Positions 31,701-42,853 of a stretch of 64,000 bases of DNA are shown piece after piece. The stretch comes from Trichomonas vaginalis G3. Lineage: Eukaryota; Parabasalia; Trichomonadida; Trichomonadidae. The notes beneath the pieces are model-generated. The model was not told the DNA's origin. It was given only the letters and a program-made list of their open reading frames with translations, and did not search any database. A program made the position numbers and the translations under genes. The stretch is taken from the NCBI RefSeq assembly GCF_026262505.1, contig NC_067206.1:19799319-19863318 (forward strand), read 5' to 3'. The stretch's first letter is position 1, and each line of letters opens with the position of its first letter.

Positions 31701-32197
31701 CTTCCATTATTTTCTTTACATTTCTCACAATGCTTTAAAAATCTTCTTTGGTTTTTCCTTTCTGGATCATCACGGATAGAATAAACTTCTTCTTTACAAT
31801 ATGGACAAACTTTATAGCCGGTGAGTGCTTCAACGTCTGTTATTCTGTCAGCGTGAAGTTTTCCACATGGACTCTGTGTTAATAAAATATTTACTGTTTC
31901 AAATTCTGGATCTATCATTATTGATTCCACTAATGGAAAGTCTACCTTATTTATGTCCACGTCTTCTGGTTGAGGATCACAATAATAGAAATCAATATTA
32001 ACATTTAACATTCTCGCTAATCTCTCACTTTCTGATGAAATGTCAAACCCTTCATATGCATCTATGGCTTCATTTAAATAGCTTCTACGAGTTTTAGGAT
32101 TAACACCATCAGGAATGTTATAGAAGCGTTTAAATAACCTTCTACCTTCTGCTCTAATTTGATTATCATTCATTTTAGCTGTTCCGTTTTTGTTCAT
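28753..32197 (-). pseudogene. Family-B DNA polymerase of Maverick 1, frameshifted, with HNH-like domain
   Basis: Read on the minus strand from 32197, an N-terminal region with a C2C2 zinc-like cluster is followed by exonuclease motifs (YYITFDFETL; IIGFNSGKFDL). A segment with CKMCG...LDRIDN...ENCQLMCCYCN follows, an HNH/Endo VII-like arrangement. Polymerase motif A is VDFNSLYPSSF (near 30130), motif B K..LNGSYG (near 29560) and motif C GDTDSSY (near 29275). Four frameshifts break it, near 30930, 29800, 29425 and 28965, and the sense continues across each. Protein-primed replication of the linear element is the expected role. The start has the leader ATTTTAT plus 10 nt. The total of about 1145 codons is within the usual Maverick range. 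Confidence 0.85.
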
Positions 32198-32239
32198 TTA
32201 TGTAAGAATAAAATATCAAAAAATAAATAAAAATAAACT

Positions 32240-33351
32240 TTATTTTTTAAAGCCCATAAAATGAATTAAGAACACATAAATTTTTATCATCGCGACGTGA
32301 CGAATACATTTTAATTTACTCAAGAATGTGTACCCTGATACATTAAATCTAATTCCTGTCTTATTTAATTTCACAACTTTGAAAAGGAATATATGAATAG
32401 CTATAAAATGATGAGATGTTTTATGGGTTGCTTCCATTTTTTCTGAAATAAATGAATAAATATAATGTTTATAAGTTTTCATATCTTTTATGTTCTTAAT
32501 AACGAATGGTATAGACCTTTCCACTTCATCTTCCTTCGGTGCTGTTCTTTCATATGAAACATTATTGGTATCTTCAATAATGAAACCGCAATCACAAAAA
32601 TTTTATAGGTTCCAATGGTTTCTTTTGATATTTTATCTAATAAATCAAAAACTTTATCAACACCTGTGCATTTATTTAAATAATAATTTGTGTAAATATC
32701 ATGATCTTCTTTCTTAATCGTATTAGTTGCATATGTCACGTTTTTAAGAGCTTTTTTGAATTTTTCGGAATCTAAAGGTGGTGAAAGTAGGATACAAGGG
32801 TATTCTTCATTATCAATAAATTGTAACTTATGTTTACGAATAAATTTAGTACCTTCTTCCGAAAGTGTTTCGTCTATTTCACCATCTAATAAATTTTGTG
32901 TTGATTCTGAGACATAATTTTTATATCTTTCTTCATGAGATTTCTGAACTTCTGATTCTGAAGCTGGGATATTCATTAAACCCTCTACTTCATTTTCATT
33001 ATATTTTTCAACTTCTCTTAATTCCTTAATTTTTTCATCTATTTCATCTCTTATTTTTTCCAGTCTTTCAATTTCATCATATTCATCATCTTTAATCCGT
33101 TCTTCATAATATTCAGGGAAAACATCAGGTTCTTTAGGTTTTTCTTCTTTTTTAGATGTGGGATATAAGAAATTTATAACATCATCTTTATTCATTTTTC
33201 CATCATAACCAAACTCATTTAAAAACTCCGCGAATTTTTGACAATTTCTTAAATAATATTTATCAACTTCATAACCCGCCTCCTTTAATATATTCTTTAT
33301 TTCCTCATTTGTGAATCCTAATTTTTTAACGTCGTTAGTTTTGACGCTCAT
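32240..33351 (-). pseudogene. Maverick hypothetical gene, one frameshift
   Basis: A 287-codon frame starts at 33351 with the leader TTTTTAA plus 10 nt. Its N-terminus (GFTNEEIKNILKEAGYEVDKYYLRN) is helical, followed by a Glu/Lys-rich coiled-coil stretch (about residues 75-125). Near 32590 the sense passes to the frame of 32240-32524 (SYERTAPKEDEVERSIPF...), which ends in a basic hydrophobic tail. The full product would be about 370 residues. The family is unknown. Its location beside the polymerase could suit a replication accessory or terminal protein, but nothing in the sequence proves it. Confidence 0.5.
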
Positions 33352-33461
33352 TTCATACGAATTAAAAAAAATAAAATAATAAACATAACTAAGTTTTAAT
33401 TTTTCGTAAGAAGTTTATTTCTAATTTCTTTTACTCGTTTATGAGGTCTTTGATTATGACT

Positions 33462-33521
33462 TCATTGATTCCATTCAGGATTTAAACAATGTTTAATTAA
33501 TCGCGGAATATCTGACATCAT
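33462..33521 (-). CDS. TIR-embedded mini-ORF, right end
   Basis: The frame starts MMSDIPRLIKHCLNPEW, identical to the left-end mini-ORF because the start lies in the inverted repeat, then ends after two more codons (NQ, stop). See 12791-12895. A functional product is doubtful. Confidence 0.25.
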   Translation of the reverse strand: MMSDIPRLIKHCLNPEWNQ

Positions 33522-33652
33522 CTATATATATAGCTTCTTTTATAAAAGATAAAAAATAAATTATTTTAAAATTAATGTTTATTTTTTAATGATTTACATT
33601 TGGGCTGAGTGTAAATGTCTTACAATTTTGAAATTTTTTTAAATCTTGATTT
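33470..33652 (-). repeat. Right terminal inverted repeat of Maverick 1
   Basis: Reverse complement of 12660-12842 with only an A/T-run difference. Its outermost 50 bp are also found at 44254-44300. Confidence 0.9.
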
Positions 33653-35057
33653 GCCCTACTTTTCCAACATTTAGAAAACATGCATGACCCCCTACCCAGG
33701 GTCCAAAAATTGGTATTTTCTGCGCTCAGGCAACATGAGTTTTTGGGCCACCAAATGAATAGCTCAAATAGTTTCCTCATATAGAGACATGCTTATGCTT
33801 AGAGTTTGAAGGGAATCTAAAGTGATTTTTTTCTGCATTTCGAAATCTAATGCAATCTTAAAATCATGATTAAACTGCGAATCTGGGCGCAATTTTTTAA
33901 TATGTTAATATATGAAGGTACTCCTACTACTGCGAATGCTTCAAATGAAAATTCAAGAAATCAGATTAATTTGATCACATTAGTATAGTAGTGGTCAATC
34001 CAAAAACTCATATGTTGATATATAACCTATAGAGATGATAATTATCGACTCTTCATTGAAATGCATAAGATTTAATAATCTCATAAATATTCTTTTTAAT
34101 TTTCAGTATTTCGTGTGCATTTAGATTGCATATACCTGTATATGATATTTCTAGAATGTTTTGGTTAGATATTAAGTTTTTTAGATTAATATTTTAACAT
34201 TTTGATAAAACAAGCAATTGTTCCATTTTGGAATCGCGATTGAACTCTAGTTTGACTAATATGATGTTGTATGATCAAATAAATTCTAACTTCATGAGAT
34301 AAATTTTGAAATTAGAAAATGCGATATCTGACTCAAATATTTATCTGAGCACATTTAACATTCAATTATAAACTAAAGTAATATACAGCAGATTCGATTT
34401 GGCTTATATTTTAAATATTCAACAAATAATCTTATAAAATTGTGCTATTCACGTTTCTCAAAGATGAATTAAGCATTTACAACTTGTGCATTGATGGAAT
34501 TAGATATGGATTCTAATGTTAATCGATATTTTGTAAATTGATATATATTTTATCATGGTTTGACATTTGATCGTGTTGAAACCGGAATTGCAATATGCAT
34601 CATCTATATATATAATTGTCAAAATATGAGCTATAGATTTTTAAATTATGCTCCTGATTATGAGTGACTTATATGATTATATTGAATTGAGTAGTAAGAA
34701 TCATAAATATTAGAATATTACGATAATGTATTATAACCTTATAGAAGCTTAAGGCTAAAAATGATGATGAAAATGTAGCTCAAATTTAAGTCTAAAATTT
34801 TGAAAAAATTAAGTGCTTATGATAGTATGACGATATTGGTGTTTGAATGTAAGAAATTAGAGATGTATTAGAAGCATTATGAGAAAATAATAAGATATAA
34901 AAACAAATTTTATGAAATAATTTAAGTTATAAGAGGTGTTAACATTGGTAATGTGTGAATAAGATAGTAGAATTGTATTGGATCTTTGATTAGTATTTTA
35001 TAACAATTTATTAATGTAGATGTGATTAGAATGTTGGATTTCAAAGGAGAAAGCGGA
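33653..35057. other. AT-rich DNA, no gene seen
   Basis: The first 23 bp (GCCCTACTTTCC then AACATTTAGAA) match the inverse of 44232-44254. The rest has no supportable open frame or repeat. Confidence 0.4.
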
Positions 35058-38000
35058 TTGTTCACTCTTGTTGGTCTGCATGTGTCATTCCGGGAGACAT
35101 TGCCTGTGCATGTCTCCCAGAATGGCATACTGTTCCGCATTCATAACTTGAATGCGGAACTTTGACCGACAAGAGTGCATTGTGCACTCTTGTTGGTCTG
35201 CATGTGTCATTCCGGGAGACATTGCCTGTGCATGTCTCCCAGAATGGCATACTGTTCCGCATTCATAACTTGAATGCGGAACTTTGACCGACAAGAGTGC
35301 ATTGTGCACTCTTGTTGGTCTGCATGTGTCATTCCGGGAGACATTGCCTGTGCATGTCTCCCAGAATGGCATACTGTTCCGCATTCATAACTTGAATGCG
35401 GAACTTTGACCGACAAGAGTGCATTGTGCACTCTTGTTGGTCTGCATGTGTCATTCCGGGAGACATTGCCTGTGCATGTCTCCCAGAACGAGACAATTTA
35501 TTGCAATCAGAATACGATTGCAAAACTTTGACCGACAAGAGTGTATTGTGCACTCTTGTTGGTCTGCATGTGTCATTCCGGGAGACATTGCCTGTGCATG
35601 TCTCCCAGAATGGCATACTGTTCCGCATTCATAACTTGAATGCGGAACTTTGACCGACAAGAGTGCATTGTGCACTCTTGTTGGTCTGCATGTGTCATTC
35701 CGGGAGACATTGCCTGTGCATGTCTCCCAGAACGAGACAATTTATTGCAATCAGAATACGATTGCAAAACTTTGACCGACAAGAGTGTATTGTGCACTCT
35801 TGTTGGTCTGCATGTGTCATTCCGGGAGACATTGCCTGTGCATGTCTCCCAGAATGGCATATGTTCCGCATTCATAACTTGAATGCGGAACTTTGACCGA
35901 CAAGAGTGCATTGTGCACTCTTGTTGGTCTGCATGTGTCATTCCGGGAGACATTGCCTGTGCATGTCTCCCAGAACGAGACAATTTATTGCAATCAGAAT
36001 ACGATTGCAAAACTTTGACCGACAAGAGTGTATTGTGCACTCTTGTTGGTCTGCATGTGTCATTCCGGGAGACATTGCCTGTGCATGTCTCCCAGAATGG
36101 CATAGTGTTCCGCATTCATAACTTGAATGCGGAACTTTGACCGACAAGAGTGCATTGTGCACTCTTGTTGGTCTGCATGTGTCATTCCGGGAGACATTGC
36201 CTGTGCATGTCTCCCAGAATGGCATACTGTTCCGCATTCATAACTTGAATGCGGAACTTTGACCGACAAGAGTGCATTGTGCACTCTTGTTGGTCTGCAT
36301 GTGTCATTCCGGGAGACATTGCCTGTGCATGTCTCCCAGAATGGCATACTGTTCCGCATTCATAACTTGAATGCGGAACTTTGACCGACAAGAGTGCATT
36401 GTGCACTCTTGTTGGTCTGCATGTGTCATTCCGGGAGACATTGCCTGTGCATGTCTCCCAGAATGGCATACTGTTCCGCATTCATAACTTGAATGCGGAA
36501 CTTTGACCGACAAGAGTGCATTGTGCACTCTTGTTGGTCTGCATGTGTCATTCCGGGAGACATTGCCTGTGCATGTCTCCCAGAATGGCATACTGTTCCG
36601 CATTCATAACTTGAATGCGGAACTTTGACCGACAAGAGTGCATTGTGCACTCTTGTTGGTCTGCATGTGTCATTCCGGGAGACATTGCCTGTGCATGTCT
36701 CCCAGAACGAGACAATTTATTGCAATCAGAATACGATTGCAAAACTTTGACCGACAAGAGTGTATTGTGCACTCTTGTTGGTCTGCATGTGTCATTCCGG
36801 GAGACATTGCCTGTGCATGTCTCCCAGAATGGCATACTGTTCCGCATTCATAATACTTGATGCGGAACTTTGACCGACAAGAGTGCATTGTGCACTCTTG
36901 TTGGTCTGCATGTGTCATTCCGGGAGACATTGCCTGTGCATGTCTCCCAGAAGACAATTTATTGCAATCAGAATACGATTGCAAAACTTTGACCGACAAG
37001 AGTGTATTGTGCACTCTTGTTGGTCTGCATGTGTCATTCCGGGAGACATTGCCTGTGCATGTCTCCCAGAATGGCATAGTGTTCCGCATTCATAACTTGA
37101 ATGCGGAACTTTGACCGACAAGAGTGCATTGTGCACTCTTGTTGGTCTGCATGTGTCATTCCGGGAGACATTGCCTGTGCATGTCTCCCAGAACGAGACA
37201 ATTTACCGCAATCAGAATACGAATGCAAAACTTTGACCGACAAGAGTGTATTGTGCACTCTTGTTGGTCTGCATGTGTCATTCCGGGAGACATTGCCTGT
37301 GCATGTCTCCCAGAATGGCATACTGTTCCGCATTCATAACTTGAATGCGGAACTTTGACCGACAAGAGTGCATTGTGCACTCTTGTTGGTCTGCATGTGT
37401 CATTCCGGGAGACATTGCCTGTGCATGTCTCCCAGAATGAGACAATTTATTGCAATCAGAATACGATTGCAAAACTTTGACCGACAAGAGTGCATTGTGC
37501 ACTCTTGTTGGTCTGCATGTGTCATTCCGGGAGACATTGCCTGTGCATGTCTCCCAGAATGGCATACTGTTCCGCATTCATAACTTGAATGCGGAACTTT
37601 GACCGACAAGAGTGCATTGTGCACTCTTGTTGGTCTGCATGTGTCATTCCGGGAGACATTGCCTGTGCATGTCTCCCAGAATGAGACAATTTATTGCAAT
37701 CAGAATACGATTGCAAAACTTTGACCGACAAGAGTGCATTGTGCACTCTTGTTGGTCTGCATGTGTCATTCCGGGAGACATTGCCTGTGCATGTCTCCCA
37801 GAATGGCATACTGTTCCGCATTCATAACTTGAATGCGGAACTTTGACCGACAAGAGTGCATTGTGCACTCTTGTTGGTCTGCATGTGTCATTCCGGGAGA
37901 CATTGCCTGTGCATGTCTCCCAGAACGAGACAATTTATTGCAATCAGAATACGATTGCAAAACTTTGACCGACAAGAGTGTATTGTGCACTCTTGTTGGT

Positions 38001-40072
38001 CTGCATGTGTCATTCCGGGAGACATTGCCTGTGCATGTCTCCCAGAATGGCATACTGTTCCGCATTCATAACTTGAATGCGGAACTTTGACCGACAAGAG
38101 TGCATTGTGCACTCTTGTTGGTCTGCATGTGTCATTCCGGGAGACATTGCCTGTGCATGTCTCCCAGAACGAGACAATTTATTGCAATCAGAATACGATT
38201 GCAAAACTTTGACCGACAAGAGTGTATTGTGCACTCTTGTTGGTCTGCATGTGTCATTCCGGGAGACATTGCCTGTGCATGTCTCCCAGAATGGCATACT
38301 GTTCCGCATTCATAACTTGAATGCGGAACTTTGACCGACAAGAGTGCATTGTGCACTCTTGTTGGTCTGCATGTGTCATTCCGGGAGACATTGCCTGTGC
38401 ATGTCTCCCAGAATGGCATACTGTTCCGCATTCATAACTTGAATGCGGAACTTTGACCGACAAGAGTGCATTGTGCACTCTTGTTGGTCTGCATGTGTCA
38501 TTCCGGGAGACATTGCCTGTGCATGTCTCCCAGAACGAGACAATTTATTGCAATCAGAATACGATTGCAAAACTTTGACCGACAAGAGTGTATTGTGCAC
38601 TCTTGTTGGTCTGCATGTGTCATTCCGGGAGACATTGCCTGTGCATGTCTCCCAGAATGGCATACTGTTCCGCATTCATAACTTGAATGCGGAACTTTGA
38701 CCGACAAGAGTGCATTGTGCACTCTTGTTGGTCTGCATGTGTCATTCCGGGAGACATTGCCTGTGCATGTCTCCCAGAATGGCATACTGTTCCGCATTCA
38801 TAACTTGAATGCGGAACTTTGACCGACAAGAGTGCATTGTGCACTCTTGTTGGTCTGCATGTGTCATTCCGGGAGACATTGCCTGTGCATGTCTCCCAGA
38901 ATGAGACAATTTATTGCAATCAGAATACGATTGCAAAACTTTGACCGACAAGAGTGCATTGTGCACTCTTGTTGGTCTGCATGTGTCATTCCGGGAGACA
39001 TTGCCTGTGCATGTCTCCCAGAATGGCATACTGTTCCGCATTCATAACTTGAATGCGGAACTTTGACCGACAAGAGTGCATTGTGCACTCTTGTTGGTCT
39101 GCATGTGTCATTCCGGGAGACATTGCCTGTGCATGTCTCCCAGAACGAGACAATTTATTGCAATCAGAATACGATTGCAAAACTTTGACCGACAAGAGTG
39201 CATTGTGCACTCTTGTTGGTCTGCATGTGTCATTCCGGGAGACATTGCCTGTGCATGTCTCCCAGAATGGCATAGTGTTCCGCATTCATAACTTGAATGC
39301 GGAACTTTGACCGACAAGAGTGCATTGTGCACTCTTGTTGGTCTGCATGTGTCATTCCGGGAGACATTGCCTGTGCATGTCTCCCAGAATGGCATACTGT
39401 TCCGCATTCATAACTTGAATGCGGAACTTTGACCGACAAGAGTGCATTGTGCACTCTTGTTGGTCTGCATGTGTCATTCCGGGAGACATTGCCTGTGCAT
39501 GTCTCCCAGAACGAGACAATTTATTGCAATCAGAATACGATTGCAAAACTTTGACCGACAAGAGTGCATTGTGCACTCTTGTTGGTCTGCATGTGTCATT
39601 CCGGGAGACATTGCCTGTGCATGTCTCCCAGAATGGCATACTGTTCCGCATTCATAACTTGAATGCGGAACTTTGACCGACAAGAGTGCATTGTGCACTC
39701 TTGTTGGTCTGCATGTGTCATTCCGGGAGACATTGCCTGTGCATGTCTCCCAGAACGAGACAATTTATTGCAATCAGAATACGATTGCAAAACTTTGACC
39801 GACAAGAGTGTATTGTGCACTCTTGTTGGTCTGCATGTGTCATTCCGGGAGACATTGCCTGTGCATGTCTCCCAGAATGGCATACTGTTCCGCATTCATA
39901 ACTTGAATGCGGAACTTTGACCGACAAGAGTGCATTGTGCACTCTTGTTGGTCTGCATGTGTCATTCCGGGAGACATTGCCTGTGCATGTCTCCCAGAAC
40001 GAGACAATTTATTGCAATCAGAATACGATTGCAAAACTTTGACCGACAAGAGTGCATTGTGCACTCTTGTTT
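35058..40072 (+). repeat. Satellite of 41 tandem 122-bp three-way-junction units
   Basis: Each unit has an outer stem (TGCACTCTTGTTGGTC near one end, GACCGACAAGAGTGCA near the other) that encloses two hairpins. Hairpin 2 is GGGAGACAT/ATGTCTCCC. Hairpin 3 is either type A, TTCCGCATTC/GAATGCGGAA, or type B, TTGCAATC/GATTGCAA. The spacing of CACTCTTGT from 35062 to 40062 gives 41 units at 122 bp. A and B units are interspersed, commonly alternating. Open frames that run through on both strands exist only because the unit repeats, and they are not genes. Units are nearly identical, which implies recent amplification or homogenisation. Confidence 0.92.
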
Positions 40073-40475
40073 GTCATCCACTATGATACTTAGAGAAAAT
40101 ACTTTACTTACATTATTTAAAATATTAATTTCCCTATTTAATATTTATTTATTATTTTTTGTGCTTTATATTCCCTATGGCATGTACTGAACTATTTTAT
40201 AGACTCTACCGAGCTATCTCCACATATAAACATTTGACAATAACACATATATACTCTCTTCGTATTCTAGTCTCATGACATATTATTGCAAAAGCTATAT
40301 TTATACAGCATACCTCATAAAGTCTCATTATATCCCTATCTAAGCGTTCAAAACCTATTTTCCCCACGTAATCTGATTCTTCAGGCTCCGCTGATTCGAT
40401 TTCTGCTGTCAGATCGTGAAAATATGAATCACATAACAAGATTAACACAAATCCAAAATAATAATGTTTTCTTCA
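40073..40475 (-). repeat. Left arm of a large palindrome
   Basis: The sequence is repeated inverted at 40703-41100 with few differences, around a 227-bp spacer (40476-40702). The arms carry an 80-codon frame (40206-40448 minus, 40715-40957 plus) with the same protein in both, beginning MLILLCDSYFHDL and including EESDYVGKIGFERLD. The palindrome continues outward into satellite units on both sides. Confidence 0.85.
40206..40448 (-). other. Open frame in the repeat body, 80 aa, left copy
   Basis: The 80-residue frame occurs twice identically in the palindrome and, diverged, at 55086-55286. A shorter relic lies at 46100-46250. Compared with the 55-kb copy the core EESDYVGKIGFERLD.DIMRLYE is kept, with several replacements on either side. 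It may be the end of a degenerate gene carried by the repeat family rather than a functional protein. Confidence 0.3.
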
Positions 40476-40702
40476 AATTGACTCTTCCACGATATTCATA
40501 TATTTGTTATTAATTCCGTTTTCCCTTACAAATGTATTTAATTTTCTGAATAATACGTATTATAAAATGAATATCTCAAAAACTAAATTAAAAAATTAAT
40601 ACTGGGTAATAACTAGATATATTGTGACTTTTTGAATTCACACACTTTTGGAAAAAATTGAATTTTTCTAAAATGATGTTGTTTTTTTACGGAAAATATC
40701 AA

Positions 40703-41100
40703 GTTGGGTAACATGTGTTAATCTTGTTATGTGATTCATATTTTCACGATCTGACAGCAGAAATCGAATCAGCGGAGCCTGAAGAATCAGATTACGTGGG
40801 GAAAATAGGTTTTGAACGCTTAGATAGGGATATAATGAGACTTTATGAGGTATGCTGTATAAATATAGCTTTTGCAATAATATGTCATGAGACTAGAATA
40901 CGAAGAGAGTATATATGTGTTATTGTCAAATGTTTATATGTGGAGATAGCTCGGTAGAGTCTATAAAATAGTTCAGTACATGCCATAGGGAATATAAAGC
41001 ACAAAAAAATAATAAATAAATATTAAATAGGGAAATTAATATTTTAAATAATGTAAGTAAAGTATTTTCTCTAAAGTATCAGTGGATGACAAACAAGAGT
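40703..41100 (+). repeat. Right arm of the large palindrome
   Basis: Inverted copy of 40073-40475. It contains the second copy of the 80-codon frame (40715-40957). Confidence 0.85.
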
Positions 41101-41470
41101 GCACAATGCACTCTTGTCGGTCAAAGTTTTGCAATCGTATTCTGATTGCAATAAATTGTCTCGTTCTGGGAGACATGCACAGGCAATGTCTCCCGGAATG
41201 ACACATGCAGACCAACAAGAGTGCACAATGCACTCTTGTCGGTCAAAGTTCCGCATTCAAGTTATGAATGCGGAACAGTATGCCATTCTGGGAGACATGC
41301 ACAGGCAATGTCTCCCGGAATGACACATGCAGACCAACAAGAGTGCACAATGCACTCTTGTCGGTCAAAGTTCCGCATTCAAGTTATGAATGCGGAACAG
41401 TATGCCATTCTGGGAGACATGCACAGGCAATGTCTCCCGGAATGAGACACTGCGACCGTCAGGAGTGCAT
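41090..41470 (-). repeat. Three inverted satellite units
   Basis: Three copies of the 122-bp unit in the opposite orientation to the main array: one type B, then two type A. The last ends in a diverged GAGACACTGCGACCGTCAGG. They extend the palindrome arm. Confidence 0.88.
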
Positions 41471-41689
41471 ATTATCATCAAAAATTCAAAAAAAAAACAT
41501 TTTTCTTTTTTCTTTGGCGAAAAATGTACTTATTTTTTTCGAAATTTTCGAAATATGATTTTTTCGGGAGACTTTTTCAAAATTTTAATATGATAAATAT
41601 GAGTTATTTTATGTTCTCTATTTGAGAGTCTGCTTATTTTTGAGTATTGAGCAAGATTGAAAAATGAGAATATTTAGGAACATAATAAA

Positions 41690-41830
41690 TCGATTTATCT
41701 CGTCATGTAGTTCATATTTTCGCGTTCTGAGAGCGGAAAACGCATTTTTTGAATGCGTAGATTCCGAATCACACGGAAAAAATAGGTTTTAATAAGAAAA
41801 ATAGACAATTTATGAAGTAACAAAGCACAT
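41690..41830 (+). repeat. Degenerate copy of the repeat body
   Basis: TCATGTAGTTCATATTTTCG and, further on, TCACACGGAAAAAATAGGTTTT correspond to the start and middle of the body sequence at 40715-40860, with many changes. The insertion of a GAAAACGCATTTTTTGAATG stretch creates an extra small hairpin. Confidence 0.5.
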
Positions 41831-41986
41831 AGTATTATAAAAAAGAAAAACATTTTTCTCATATGAAAGAAAATATAACGTATTTTTTACAGAGCGTAGG
41901 TATATATCGAGCCAATTCACACCATAAATTCTTTTCTCGTTCTCGGGCCTATAAACAACCTGAGGTGCACAACAATATTAACTTAT

Positions 41987-42040
41987 ACTGCTGTTATCTG
42001 GATTTGAATCCTCAATTGAGAGAATTCCAGATAACTTCAG
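41987..42040. repeat. Single long hairpin
   Basis: Stem ACTG.TGTTATCTGGA pairs with TCCAGATAACTTCAGT around an inner GAATCCTCAATTGAGAGAATT stem. It is one of several isolated hairpins of similar size in the window. Confidence 0.5.
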
Positions 42041-42106
42041 TATAAACAAACCATATACATGTTTCCTCCTTGCTTCTAGGCCAAGCATAACAAGTACATT
42101 ACCTTA

Positions 42107-42162
42107 GAGCAAATCTCATTCGGAGTTTCTCATTTAATGAGAGACTCCGAATGAAATTTGCC
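42107..42162. repeat. Single long hairpin
   Basis: Stem GCAAATCTCATTCGGAGT pairs with ACTCCGAATGAAATTTGC, and the inner TTCTCATT/AATGAGAG extends it. Similar 'TCTCAT...ATGAGAG' inner stems occur in the hairpins inside the capsid-gene insertion near 15720 and 15830. Confidence 0.6.
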
Positions 42163-42257
42163 TATTTGATTAATATCGTGCTTTATGAGATGCAAATTCT
42201 GATGATAAATATTGATCTAGAGCTTATATAAGATGCGAAGAAACTTCAAAAAAAGCT

Positions 42258-42540
42258 AACCGGTAAAGACAGCAACTTGCAACACCAAGTTGCTCACGTA
42301 GTGATTACAAGCATATCTGCAAGGCAAAGTCCTCAGGATGCAGAACTTTGCCTGCAATCAGAAAAGAGATTGCAGCAGAGTAACCGGTAAAGACAGCAAC
42401 TTGCAACACCAAGTTGCTCACGTAGTGATTACAAGCATATCTGCAAGGCAAAGTCCTCAGGATGCAGAACTCTGCCTGCAATCAGAAAAGAGATTGCAGC
42501 AGAGTAACCGGTAAAGACAGCAACTTGCAAAGTCAAGCAG
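42258..42540 (+). repeat. Two and a half tandem 124-bp multi-hairpin units
   Basis: Units start AACCGGTAAAGACAGCAACT at 42258, 42382 and 42506. Each contains AGCAACTTG/CAAGTTGCT, AGGCAAAGT/ACTTTGCCT and TGCAATC/GATTGCA stems. The unit differs in sequence from the 122-bp satellite but has nearly the same length. Its last hairpin resembles the type-B hairpin of that satellite. Confidence 0.8.
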
Positions 42541-42623
42541 TTTCTGAGATTTTGATTTATAAATCATAAACCTTCATGCTTGATGATTTTGTAGAATTGT
42601 TAACTCATGTCATCAGTTAATGC

Positions 42624-42700
42624 TCACCTAAGGGAGGTGTTTTGCGGGAGCTGGGGGTATCTTGGTGAGTACTCAGGAGGCCAAGAAGGGCACCCCAACC
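42624..42700 (+). repeat. Conserved segment shared with 54730-54805
   Basis: GCTCACCTAAGGGAGGTG and GTGAGTACTCAGGAG at this site match, in inverted orientation, a segment just before the hairpin element at 54.8 kb (CTCCTGAGTACTCAC and CCTAGGTGAGC). It may mark one end of the repeat element. Confidence 0.5.
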
Positions 42701-42853
42701 GACATTTTGCTGATGGATTGAGTTCGCAACCATTTTTATAACCGTAAAAACCGTCGGGACAAAACAACTTGAATAATTGAATTTTTTAATGATAATGATT
42801 GTGAAATAACATGTAACTATAATTTAAGAATGCCATATTTTTGTTAAAAAAAA

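Larger units (their letters stand above)
12660..33652. mobile_element. Maverick/Polinton element 1, complete but decaying
   Basis: The 21-kb element is bounded by 183-bp inverted repeats (12660-12842 and 33470-33652). It carries the hallmark Maverick set: retroviral-type integrase, family-B DNA polymerase with protein-primed-type motifs, FtsK/HerA-like packaging ATPase, and jelly-roll-type major and minor capsid genes. A primase-helicase and a phage-like fibre are added to this. No capsid-maturation protease was recognised. Most large genes carry frameshifts, nonsense codons or an insertion, so the copy is probably inactive unless some lesions are sequencing errors. The fibre and primase-helicase frames are intact. 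No simple 5-6 bp target duplication is visible: outside the left repeat is GTTTTTGAAT, outside the right repeat is GCCCTACTTT. Confidence 0.88.

Noticed and set aside
35062-40064. Dozens of 70-180-codon open frames on both strands in the satellite
   Set aside because: They arise because a unit without stops in several frames is tandemly repeated. None has a motif or a consistent start, and they overlap on both strands.
35058-40072. CRISPR-like array of regular repeats
   Set aside because: The whole 122-bp unit is repeated, the parts between stems are not unique spacers, no cas gene is near, and the genome is eukaryotic.
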